Positions 48,244-60,058 are shown, numbered from the stretch's first letter. The stretch is 64,000 nucleotides of DNA from Chondrosia reniformis (GCA_947172415.1 OX359195.1:3261501-3325500), one strand, 5' to 3'. The notes: generated by a model from the letters alone, not told the origin. Numbers and translations: made by a program.

Positions 48244-48581
48244 ATGTCATCATCATTTAACTCTGGGTATTACCCCTGCCCTACTTTTAGTGGGCTGCCA
48301 CACTTTTGGCTGTACCCCTTATATGATGATAAGAAAACCACAGGCTTTTTGCTTCTGGGAGTACATATTAGCAGACTAGCCATTCAAACATCCATCGTAT
48401 GACACACTGATGAGTCCTAATAAGGACGAAACAGCTGTGTATGGCTTGACCATCTTTTGAAGTGGCTAGGGGGAAACTCTGGTTCCCATAAAGCGAACTT
48501 CGGTTCCGTCCATTAACTCATTGCGCTCCACATGGGACATGAGTGGGAGGGATAAAACCCAGAGTTAAATGATGATGACAT
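48244..48581 (+). mobile_element. Hammerhead/TIR element, copy 2
   Basis: 338 bp with a perfect 25-bp terminal inverted repeat (48,244-48,268 vs 48,557-48,581), which continues imperfectly for ~12 bp. Hammerhead at 48,401-48,446: CTGATGA 48,407-48,413, stem II GTCC/GGAC with a 6-nt loop, GAAA intact (48,428-48,431), palindromic stem III CAGCTG (48,432-48,437). The cleavage-site base 17 is G (48,439), which is not cleavable in known hammerheads. The outer stem TAGCCATTCAAA / TTTGAAGTGGCTA has a bulge. An ATGTACAAACAA-like word lies 50 bp left of the left TIR and directly after the right TIR, so a longer retroposed unit with a ~13-bp target duplication is an alternative. Confidence 0.8.
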
Positions 48582-49803
48582 ATACAAACAAGTACTACAT
48601 ATAACTAATACATACAACTAGTATAAACATTTAGTACATACAACTACTATTTACAACTAGTACATACAACAACTACATACAACTGACACTAGCAACTAGT
48701 TCATTAAACTACAAATACAACTAGTACATAGAACTATTACATAGAACTAGTATATTTAAATAGTACTACAACTAGTACATAGGACTAGAACATACAATTA
48801 GGACTACAACTAGTACATAGAATTAGTTCATACAATTAGTACACACAACTAGTACATACCTAGTACATACAATGAGTACATACAACTAGTACATACAATT
48901 GGAAAATACAACTAGTACATACAACTAGACCATACTACTAGTAACTAATACATGCATCAAATACATACAACTAGTACTACAACTAGTACATACAACAAGA
49001 ACCTACAACGATAACATACAACTAGTACTTACATCTAGTACATACGACTTGTGCATACAACTAATACATATAACTAGAACATACACATATAACTAGTACA
49101 TATAAATCGTACATACTTCTACTACATACACCTAGTACATTAAACTAGAACTTTAACTTGTACATAGAATTATTACATAAAACTAGTACCTACACTAGTT
49201 AAAAACAGGTCGTACATATAAATAAAACACACAACTAGTACATACAACTTGTACAAATACTAGTACTTGCGATTAGTACGTACAACCAGTACAAACAAGT
49301 AGTTAATAGTACATACAACTAGAACCTACAACTAGTAAATATACCTAGTGTATACATCAATTGCACACAACTAGTGCATACAACTAGTATATACAACTAG
49401 TTAATACAACTGGTACATACAACTAATACATACAGCTAGTATCTAGTATAGAGAACTAGTAACTAGTATATACAACTAGTATATGCACCCAACTAGTACA
49501 TACAACTAGTTCATATAACTAGCTCATACAACTAGTATATACAACTAGTATCTAGTACATACAACTAGTGCCTACCTGGTACCTAATCTAATTAGTACTA
49601 GAACCTACAACTAGTACATACAACTTGTACATTCACCTGGTACATACAAATGGTATATATCAATAGTATATACATACATAACTAGTAGATATAAATAGTT
49701 CATACACCTAGTAATTACAACTAGTTAGTAGAACATAAAACTATGACAAGCATCAATTATGTACAACTAGTCCATACAATTTGAACATACAACTAGTATC
49801 TAG
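48582..49803 (-). repeat. 13-bp satellite, higher-order copy of 298-1,500
   Basis: Same monomer variants in the same order as downstream of hammerhead copy 1, ending at the same strand-switch sequence (TAGTACATAG followed by GGTTTGTACTAG). The pairwise copies differ by scattered substitutions and missing monomers. Confidence 0.85.
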
Positions 49804-52800
49804 TACATAGTGGTTTGTACTAGTTGTATTTACTACTTGTATGTAGCATTAACATGTACTAGTTTAATGTGTATGTACAGTTACATGTAGTGCTTGTGTG
49901 TACTAGGTATATGTACTAGTTGTAACCACTAATTGTATGTATTAGTAGTATGTACTAGTACAAGTTATATTTACAAGTTGTAGGTACTAGTTGTATGTAG
50001 TGGTTGTATGTAGTAGTTGTATGTACTAATTGTATGTACTAGTTGTGTGTACTACTTGTATGTACTAGTTGCATGTTCTAGTTGTATTTACTGATTGTAG
50101 TTACTAAATGTGTCTACTAGTTGTAAGTACTAGTTGCAGATATAAGTTTTATGTACTTGTTGTTTTTACTCGATGTGTGTAGTAGTTGTACTAGCTGTAT
50201 TTACTACTTGTATGTAGCATTAACATGTACTAGTTTAATGTGTATGTACAGTTACATGTAGTGCTGGTGTGTACTAGGTATAGGTACTACTTGTAACCAC
50301 TAATTGTATGTATTAGTAGTATGTACTAGTACAAGTTATATTTACAAGTTGTAGGTACTAGTTGTATGTAGTGGTTGTATGTAGTAGTTGTATGTACTAA
50401 TTGTATGTACTAGTTGTGTGTACTACTTGTATGTACAAGTTGCATGTTCTAGTTGTATGTACTGATTGTCTTGACTAAATGTATCTACTAGTTGTATATA
50501 CTAGTTGCATGTATAAGTTGTATATATTTCTCATTTGTACTAGTTGTATGTAGTAATTGTCTGTACAAATTGTATGTACTAGTTGTATGTACTAGTCGTG
50601 TCTTCTAATTGTAGTTACTAGTTGTGTAGTAGTTGTATCTACTAGTTGTTTGTACTAGAAACCAGTTGTATGCACTAGTGGTAAATAGTAGTTGAATGTA
50701 TTATTTGTATGTACTAGTTGTACTTACTAGTTACTAGTTGTGTGGTATAGTTGTATGAACTAGTTGTATATTCCAGCTGTATGTACTAGTTGTATGTACC
50801 AGTAGTAAGTATTATTTTTATGTACTAGTTGTTGGCACTAGTTGTATGTAGTAGTTGTATGTACTAGTTGTATATACTAGTTGTATGTACTACCTGTATG
50901 CACTATTCATTGGTACTAGTTATATGTGTGCGACTAGGAATACATACTACTGGTATGTACTACTTTTATGTACTGTTGTATTTACTGATTGTATGTACTA
51001 GTTGTATTTACTAGTTTTATGTTCTATTGGTATGTCTAGTTGTATGTACCAAATATGTACCAATTGTATGAACTAGTTGTATGTACTAGATGCATTTACT
51101 GGTTGTATGTACCAGTTGTATGTACTAGTTGTATGTACTGGTTGTAGGATCTAGTACCAGTTGTACTAGGTACTAGATAGATACTAGTTGTATGTACCAG
51201 TTGTGTGTACTCGTTGTATGTACTAGTTGTATGTAACTAGTTGTAATAACTTGTTATATGTACAGTTGTATATAGCAGTTGAATGTACATTTATATGTAC
51301 TAGCTATATGTGTAACTCTTATTTATATGCAGTCCTTGTGTGTACTAGTTATATGTATTAGTTGTATGTACTAGTTGTGTATAGCAGTTGGATGAATTAG
51401 TTTTATGTACCAGTAATTAGTTGTATGTACTAGTTGTAAATACTAGATGCATGTTGTAGTTGTATGGTCTAGTTGTATGAACTAGTTGCATGCTCAAGTT
51501 GTATGTACTAGTTGTGTGTACTAGTTGTGTGTACTAGTTTTATGTACTAGTTGTATGTACTAGTTGTATGCAATAGTTGTAAGTACTGGTTGTATGCACA
51601 GTAGTGTGTAGCAGTTGAATGTACATTTAAATGTACTTGTTATATGTGTATGTATGACTAATATGCAGTTGTTGTGTGTACTAGTTATATGTATTAGCTG
51701 AATTTACTAGTTGTGCTTATTAGTTGTATGAATTAGTTGTATGTACTAGTAACTACTTGCATGTACTAGTTATAAATACTAATATTATGTAGTATTTTTA
51801 TATTGTAGTTGTACTTATTAGTTACTAGTTGTATGGTCTAGTTGTATGAACTAGTTAAATGCTGGAGTGGTATGTATTAGTTGTGTGTACTAGTTGTATG
51901 TACTAGTTGTATGTACTAGATGTATATACTGGTTGCATGTACTAATTGTATTTACTAGTTGTATGTCGTCCAAACTAGATGAATGTACTAGTTGTATGTA
52001 CTAGTGATATGTATTATTTGAATGAACTAGTTGTGAATAATTATTGTATCTATTAGTTACATTTACTAGTTGTAGGTTCTAGTTGTATGTACTAGTTGTA
52101 TTTACTAGTGATAAGTATTAGTTGAATATACTAGTTATATTTACTAGTTGTAGGTTCTAGTTGTATGTACTAGTTGTATGTCCCAGTTGTATGTACTAGT
52201 AACTAGTTGTAAATACTAGTAACTAGTTTAATGTACTGGTTGTATGTACTAGTTGTATGTACTAGTTGTAGGTTCTAGTACTAGTTGTACTAGGTACTAG
52301 GGAGGTACTAGTTGGATGTACCAATTGTGAGTACTCGTTGTGTGTACTAGTTGTAGGTTCTAGTACTAGTTGTACTAGTTACTAGGTAGGTACTAGTTGT
52401 ATGTACTAATTGTATGTTCTAGTTGTATGTCCAGTTGTATGTACCCAGTTATATGTACTACTTGTGGGTATTAGTTGTCTGTACTAGCTTTGTACTAGTT
52501 GTAAGTTCTAGTTGTACCTAACTAGTTGTAATAACTAGTTGTACGTACAGTTGTATGTAGCAGTTGAATGTACATTTATATGTACTAGTTATATGTGTAT
52601 GTATTATTTATATGCAGTCCTTGTGTGTACTAGTTATATGTTTTAATTTGTATGTAATAGTTGTGTATATTAGTTAGATGAACTAGTTTTATGTACTAGT
52701 AATTAGTTGTATATACTAGTTGTAAATACTAGATGTATGTAGTAGTTGTACGTACTAGTTCCACTTACTAGTTACTAGTTGTATGGTCTAGTTGTATGAA

Positions 52801-53585
52801 CTAGTTGCATGTTCCAGTTGTATGTACTAGTTGTATGTTCTAGTTGTATGTACTAGTTTTATATAACATTTATAGGTCCTAGTTATATGTGTATGACTAG
52901 GTATATTTGAGATTTGTATGTACTACATATATGTAATAGTTGTATGTTTGAGTTGTATGAACTAGTTGTATGTACTAGTGCTAGTTATATTTATTAATTG
53001 TAGGTACTAGTTGTATGTGCTAGTTGCATGTAGTAGTTGTATGAACCTTTTGTATGTACTAGTTGTATGTACTAGTTCTATTTACTAGTTGTATGTACTA
53101 GTTATATTTACTTGACGTATTTACTGTATAGTTTGTACTAGTAGTATGTTGTGTTTGTATGTACTAGTTGTATCTACTAGTTGTATGTACTAGTTGTATC
53201 TACAAGTTGTGTGTACTAGTTGTATGTCCTACTTGTATGTACTAGTTGTATATATTAGCTAGATTTAGGTACTCGTATGTACTAGTTGTAAGAATTAGTT
53301 GTATGTACTAGTTGTACTGGCTAGTTACTAGTTGTAAGGTTTAGTTGTGTGAACTAGTTGTATGTTTAAGTTGCATGTACTAGTAATATGTACTAGTTAT
53401 ATGTTCTGGATTAATGTACAAGTTGAATGTACTAGTTGTATGTACAATTTAAAAGTACTAATTATATATGTGTGTACAAGTTATATATACTAGTTGTCTG
53501 TACTAGTTGCATGTTCTAGTGGTATGTACTTGTTGTATGTCCTAATTGTATTGTATGTGCCACTTGTATGTATTAATTGGATATA
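49804..53585 (+). repeat. 13-bp satellite, block G (unit on plus strand)
   Basis: Begins at the switch homologous to 1,500. A ~370-bp segment starting TACTACTTGTATGTAGCATT at 49,831 is duplicated at 50,202. Many segments resemble 2,600-4,100, extending the higher-order similarity to block B. Confidence 0.88.
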
Positions 53586-53890
53586 ATATTTACATGAAAA
53601 ATCTAAGATACCATTTTCCTACATGCTATATGCCTATTCTGTAAAAAAGAGCCTATAGGGGAACTAAACCTAAAGAGAGCTTTAGATGAAGATACAGTAG
53701 TCTTTTCTTCCTTCTTTTCCCTTCTTTCATCTTCTTCTCCACTGGGTCAACAGTAGTCTTTTCTTCCTTCTTTTCCCTTCTTTCATCTTCTTCTCCACTG
53801 GGTCAGACAGCCGTTTCTGGGAATTCAGTGATCCTGGGAGTCTTTGTCTTTTTCTTTATCTTGATCTTCTGTGAATCCTTTCTGTGAAAA
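53586..53890. other. Non-satellite fragment with 56-bp tandem duplication
   Basis: ~300 bp of unrelated sequence. A pyrimidine-rich 56-bp segment starting CAGTAGTCTTTTC at 53,695 is repeated at 53,751, ending near 53,806. On the minus strand it reads Lys/Glu/Arg-rich (DPVEKKMKEGKRRKK) in one frame, but 56 is not a multiple of 3, so the copies are in different frames. It could be a captured fragment of a lysine-rich coding exon. No identification was possible. Confidence 0.45.
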
Positions 53891-54436
53891 CTAGTACATA
53901 TAATATTTACATGTACTAGTTTTATGTACTTGATGTATCTAATGGTTGTATGTACTAATTGAATGTACTAGTTGCATGTACTAGTTGTGTGTACTAGTAT
54001 TATTTATATTTACTAATCATAGGTACTAGTTGTATATACTAGTTGTACTTACTTGTTACTAGTTGCAAGTTCTATATAGTTGTATGAACTAGTTGTATGT
54101 TCCAGTTGTATGTACAAGTTTTATTAACTAGTTGTATATACAGGTGTGTGTAGCAGTTGAAAGTACATTTAAATGTACTAGTTATATGTGTATGTATTAG
54201 TTATATGCAGTCGTTATGTATAGTAGTTATATGTATTAGTTGTGTGTACTAGTTGCATGTACTAGTTGTATGTATTATTTGTATGTACTATTTATATGTA
54301 TTAGTTAGTTTTCCTAGTTGTATGTACTATTTGTATGTACTATTTATATGTACTTTTTATATGTGTATGTTTTAGTTTTATGTATTAGTTTTATGTACTA
54401 GTTGTATGTTTTAGTTTTATGTATTAGTTTTATGTA
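53891..54436 (+). repeat. 13-bp satellite, block G end
   Basis: Plus-oriented monomers ending at a perfect palindromic junction with the next block: 14-bp arms TATGTACTAGTTGT and its complement separated by AA, centred near 54,445. Confidence 0.88.
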
Positions 54437-56745
54437 CTAGTTGTAAACAACTAGTACATACAATTAGTACATACAACCAGTATATACCACTAGTACACAT
54501 AAAACTAGGACCTATAAATAGTACATACAATTATTACACATACTTAGTACATAAAGCTATAACATATATCTAGTACATTTATATAGTACATATAAATAGT
54601 AACTACAACTACTACATACAACTACTACATAAAACTAGTACATAAAAGTAGTACATACAAGTAGTACACAATTATTACAAAGAAGTAGTACATACAACAC
54701 AAACCTACCTAGTGCCTAGTTTAACTAGTACTAGAACCTACAACTAGTTGATACAACTATATAGTACATATCTAGTATATACATACAACTAGTACATAGA
54801 ACTATTACATACAACTAGTGTATACAACTAGTACATACAACTAGTACTACAAGTAGCAAATAGAAGTACTACATAGAACCAGTACATTAAACTAGTACAT
54901 AGCTAGCACATACAACTAGTACGTACAACTGGCACATATCTAGTACATACAACTAGACCTGCAAATATTACATAGAATTAGAACATACAACTACTACATA
55001 CAACTAGTACATACAACTAGTACCATGCTAGTACCTTTTGAAACTAGGACGAAAACCTACAACTAGTTCATATAATAAGTACATAAAACTAGTCAATACA
55101 ACTAGTACTTACAACTAGAACCAACAACTAGATAATATAACTAGTATATACAAAAATTACACACAACTAGTCTAAACAACTAGAACATATAAGCAGTACA
55201 TACAACTATTACATACAATTAGGACATACAACTAGTACATACAACTAGTGTATACAACTAGTACATACAACTAGTACTACAAGTAGCAAATAGAAGTACT
55301 ACATAGAACCAGTACATTAAACTAGTACATAGCTAGCACATACAACTAGTACGTACAACTGGCACATATCTAGTACATACAACTAGACCTGCAAATATTA
55401 CATAGAATTAGAACATACAACTACTACATACAACTAGTACATACAACTAGTACCATGCTAGTACCTTTTGAAACTAGGACGAAAACCTACAACTAGTTCA
55501 TATAATAAGTACATAAAACTAGTCAATACAACTAGTACTTACAACTAGAACCAACAACTAGATAATATAACTAGTATATACAAAAATTACACACAACTAG
55601 TCTAAACAACTAGAACATATAAGCAGTACATACAACTATTACATACAATTAGGACATACAACTAGTACATACAACAAGTAGATACAACTAGTATATAAAA
55701 CTAGTATATATAACTAGTACACACAACTACTACTTATAACTAATACATACTCATATAACTAATTCTTATAAATAGTACTTACAACTAGTACATACTACTG
55801 GTACATACAACTAGTACATACAACTAGGACATACAACTAGTACATACACGTAGTACAAAAAACTAGTACATAGAACGAGTAGTTAGGACTAGTCCTCACA
55901 ACGAGTACATACAACTAGTACATAGGTAGCACATACAACTAGTAAATACAACTAATACGTGCAACTGGTACTATACTAGCACAAACAACTAGTTTATACA
56001 CCTAGTACAAACAAGTAGGACCTACATCTAGTAAATATAAGTAGTGCTAGTACATACAACTAGTGAATACTACTATTACATTCACCTAGTACATACAACA
56101 TATACAAACAAGTAGTACATATAACTAATACATACAACTAGAACATACATCTAGTACATACATCTACTACTTACAACTAGAACATAGACCTAGTACATAC
56201 AACTAGTACATATACAACAAGTACATACCACTAATACATTTTACTAGACCATACACATATAATTAGTACATATAAATAGTACATACTACTACTACATACA
56301 TCTAGTACATTAAACTAGAACCACAACTAGTAAATAGAACTATTACAAACAACTAGTACTTACAACTTGTACATATGATTAGTCCATATAACTACTACAT
56401 ACAACTAGAACATAGAACTAGTACATAACTGGTTCATACTACTAATACATACAACTAGTACATATAATTAGTACATACAACTATTACAGTCAACTAGTAC
56501 ATATAACCAGTACATACAACTACTACTTACAACTAGTACAAACACCTAGTACATTTAACTAGTACATACAACAAGTACACACCACTAATACATATTACTA
56601 GAACATACACATATAACTAGTACATATAAATAGTACATACTACTACTACATACATCTAGTACAATCAACTAGTACATGCAACATGTACAAGCAATATGGA
56701 AAAAATAGGGAAACTTCAAGATCTAAAGCCTTTCTAAAGGTATCG
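54437..56745 (-). repeat. 13-bp satellite, block H with recent 430-bp tandem duplication
   Basis: Minus-oriented monomers. 54,819-55,248 and 55,249-55,678 are nearly identical at a spacing of 430 bp, including rare variants such as CTAGTACCATGCTAGTACC. The final ~55 bp match the non-satellite leader before hammerhead copy 2. Confidence 0.88.
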
Positions 56746-57085
56746 ATGTCATCATCATTTAACTCTGGGTATTACCCCTGCCCTACTATTAGTGGGCTGC
56801 CACACTTTTGGCTGTACCCATTATTTTCTGATAAGGAAACCACAAGCTTTTATGCTTCTTGGAGTACATATTAGCAGACTAGCCACTCAAACTTCCATCG
56901 TTTGCCACACTGATGAGTCCAAATAAGGACGAAACAGTTGTCTGTTGCTTGACCATCTTTTTGAGTGGCTAAGGGGAAACTCTGGTTCCCATCAAGCGAT
57001 CTTCGGTTCCGTCCATTAGCTCATTGCACTCTTCAAGGGACATGAATGGGCAAGGGTAAAACCCAGAGTTAAATGATGATGACAT
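56746..57085 (+). mobile_element. Hammerhead/TIR element, copy 3 (ribozyme core intact)
   Basis: 340 bp. Terminal inverted repeats ATGTCATCATCATTT... (56,746-56,770) and the complement (57,061-57,085). Hammerhead at 56,904-56,948. Inside, a 12-bp perfect stem TAGCCACTCAAA (56,880-56,891) pairs with TTTGAGTGGCTA (56,960-56,971) and encloses the ribozyme as an extended stem I. Leader and follower satellite match copies 1 and 2, so the element was amplified with the satellite. Not obviously coding. The MITE-like ends suggest DNA transposition, but a retroposed origin with ~13-bp target duplication is possible. Confidence 0.85.
56904..56948 (+). ncRNA. Type I hammerhead ribozyme with palindromic stem III
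   Basis: Stem I GCCACA (56,904-56,909) pairs with TGTTGC (56,943-56,948) with one mismatch. Core CTGATGA (56,910-56,916). Stem II GTCC/GGAC (56,917-56,920 and 56,927-56,930) with loop AAATAA. GAAA (56,931-56,934). Stem III CAG/TTG without a loop (56,935-56,940). Cleavage dinucleotide TC (56,941-56,942). All invariant core positions are present. A loop-less stem III cannot close inside one molecule, so cleavage is expected in a dimer or tandem transcript, as known for newt satellite and Penelope-type hammerheads. Confidence 0.82.
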
Positions 57086-57273
57086 GTACAAACAAGTACT
57101 ACATATAACTAATACATACAACAAGAACATACATCTAGTACATACAACTGCCACTTACAACTAGTACATACAACTACTATATACAACTAGCACTAGCAAC
57201 TAGTTCATTAAACTACAAATACAACTAGTACATAGAACTATTACATACACCTAGTATATACAACTAGTACTAC
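57086..57273 (-). repeat. 13-bp satellite after hammerhead copy 3
   Basis: Homologous to 298-~470 and 48,582-48,760. Ends with the target duplication CTAGTACTAC (57,264-57,273) of the adjacent LINE. Confidence 0.85.
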
Positions 57274-58511
57274 TTTAGAAACAAAAGCCTTAATGGAGAA
57301 CCTTGTTACTTCTTGCCTTAGTTTACTAAGGCAAGGAGTATCCGGCTTGGACAACCCTCAGTCAGTTATGTTTTCCTTTCTTTCGCTTTTTAGCCAGAAG
57401 CCTCGGCTTTGCCTCCTTCCGGCAGCAGCAGACAGGTGCACGTCGTGCCAAAGTTGACCGTCATAATAGGAGGGAGTACCTCCATACACAAATCCACCAC
57501 TACTTTCCAGAGGTCGACAGGCAAGGACTGGGACAGGACTACTTATCGTCCAGGCCCCAATCCCTCAACAGATAGATGTCGCCTCAATATCCTTACAGCC
57601 GAGCAGAGAACAGTTCTCTGCATGGCTCTCATCACTTCTACTGCACTTTTTGACAGCTTTGGAATTCCACTTAGGTCTTCCAGGAGCGTGTCCACTGTCC
57701 CCAAAGCACCAATTATCATCAAGACTACCTTAATTCGGTAGCCCCTAAATTGTTTCCTCATATCAGCCGCCAGCTTCTGGTACTTTTGGAACTTCTCTTG
57801 CCATCTTTCATTAATATTACTGTCAGTAGGAACTGACATCTCAATAATGAAGATGGACTTACATAGCTGATCCTCAACCACTAAGTCTGGCCTTCTTTCT
57901 GTCATTTCATCATCTGTAGGGATACTAGGATCCCACAAGATTTTGACAGACCTATTCTCATAGACTGGTTTTGCTTCTAGTTTGTACCAGGGCTCTTCCT
58001 GCTTGAATCCATATTCTTTCAACAGTCTCCACAACACTATCAGTATTGCCCGGTCATGTCTCTCTTTGTAGAGATAAAATCCCTTGGGCTCTCACATGTT
58101 TAGTATGTGTTTGACCGTTTCCATAGCCTTGCCACATTCTCTGCACATTAGGAGGCTAGAATTCTTCAGAATCCTATTTTGGTACCACCTAGTGTGCAGC
58201 ACATCATCTTGGGCTGCGAGAATCAGAGCCTCAGTTTGAGGTCTGAGTCTCCCCTCAGAAAGCCACACGTAAGACTCCTTATTTGTGACTTGTCTGTGGT
58301 ATGAGCCCTGGTGAGACTTTTTGGCTAGGTTACTTTTTAACCTTTCCGTCTGAGCCTCATGGAGCTCATGTGCCACTCTCCTCCATTCTCTTACACTATT
58401 TTGTGAGGGATCTGTCTTCAGCCACATTTCCGGTTCTAGTTCTATTCCGTGGCTTCTCAGTATCAATCTGGCTTCTTTCAAGACAGTCCTCCTCTGCTTT
58501 GAGCACTCCAG
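57274..58511 (-). mobile_element. R2/NeSL-like non-LTR retrotransposon, 5'-truncated copy 2
   Basis: Same family as 7,580-9,328, on the minus strand. The 3' UTR (57,274-57,540) is followed by a frame (58,037-57,543) holding the REL-type endonuclease: a continuous ERRPDLVVED and FIIEMSVP stretch, showing the junction that is frameshifted in copy 1. A TGA at about 58,093-58,095 replaces the Cys codon that ends the CCHC knuckle, so the protein is still broken. CTAGTACTAC flanks both sides (57,264-57,273; 58,512-58,521), a 10-bp target-site duplication that proves insertion into a pre-existing higher-order satellite copy. 5' truncation is typical of target-primed reverse transcription. Confidence 0.87.
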
Positions 58512-60058
58512 CTAGTACTACAACTTGTAAATAGAACCAGTATATACAATTAGGACTACAACTAGTACATAGAATTAGTTCATACAACTAGTACATACAT
58601 CTAGTACATACAACTAGACCATACTACTAGTAACTAGTAAGTACAACTAGTATATCCATCTAATACACACAACTAATACATACAACTAGTAAATACAACT
58701 AGTAACAATAATTAGTACATACAAGTATTACATTCAAATATTACATACAGCTAATACCTACAACTAGTAAATATAACTAGTACTAGTAAATTTAACTCGA
58801 ACATACAAAATGTAAAAAAGTCTTACATATAAATAAACATACAACTTGTACACACATCTAGTACATACAACTAACACTTACAACTTGTACATACAACTAC
58901 TACAAAAGGTAGTACTTGTAAATAGTTCATTAAACTAGAACTAAAACTAGTACATAGGAATAGCACATACAACTAGTACTACAACTAGTACATAAAACGA
59001 GTATATACAACGAGTACTTACAACTAGTACATACAACTAGTAACCACTTTATACAACTAGTACATATAACTAGTATATACAAGTAGTACCTACAACTAAT
59101 ATATATAACTAGTACTAGTACATACAATCAGTACATACAACAAGTACATACAACAAGTACCTACAACTAGTAAATATTACCAGTACTATGACATACAACT
59201 AGTTCATATCATTAGTTCATACAACTAGTACATACAACTAGTACACACAACAAGTTCATAACTGGTACCTACAACTGGTTCATACAACTATTACATACAA
59301 CTATTACTAATACTATTAAATAGAATTAGTAAAAACAACTGGTACATACAACTGGTACCTACAACTACTACATACATCTAGTGCATACAACTATATACTA
59401 CTTGCAACTAGTATATACAACTACTACATGAAACTAGTACTTGCAACTAGTTCATTAAACTAGAACTTCAACTAGTACAATTAGTATATACAACTAGTAC
59501 TACCACTAGTAAATAGGGCTAGCACATTTAACTAGTACTACAACTAGTACAAAGAATTAGTACATACAACTAGTACATACAACAAGCACCTACAATGAGT
59601 ACATACGACTAGTACTTACATCTAGTACATACGACCTGTGTATACAGCTAATACATATTACTAGAACATACACATATAACTAGTACAAATAAATAGTACA
59701 TACTGCTATTGCATACACCTGCTACATTAAACTAGAACTAAAACTTGTACATAGAACTATTACTTACAACTAGTACCTACAACAGTTACAAACAGGTCGT
59801 TCATATAAAAAAACAGAGAATTAGTACATACAACTTGTACAAACAACTTGTACTTGCGACTAGTACGTACAACCAGTACAAACAACTAGTTAATAGTACA
59901 TACAACTAGTACATACAGCTAGAACATACAACTAGTAAATATACCTAGTGTATACATCAATTACACACAACTACTACATACAACTAGTATGGAATACATA
60001 CACCTAATATATACAACTAGTAAATACAACTGGTACATACGACTAATACATACAGCTA
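58512..60058 (-). repeat. 13-bp satellite, last block
   Basis: Minus-oriented monomers continuing the higher-order copy interrupted by the LINE; 59,600-60,055 matches 640-1,060 closely. Satellite ends at the CACTA-type terminus. Confidence 0.87.

Noticed and set aside
298-60058. CRISPR-like array of short repeats
   Set aside because: The 13-bp units are contiguous and degenerate, with no unique spacers and no cas genes, and the rest of the window is eukaryotic.
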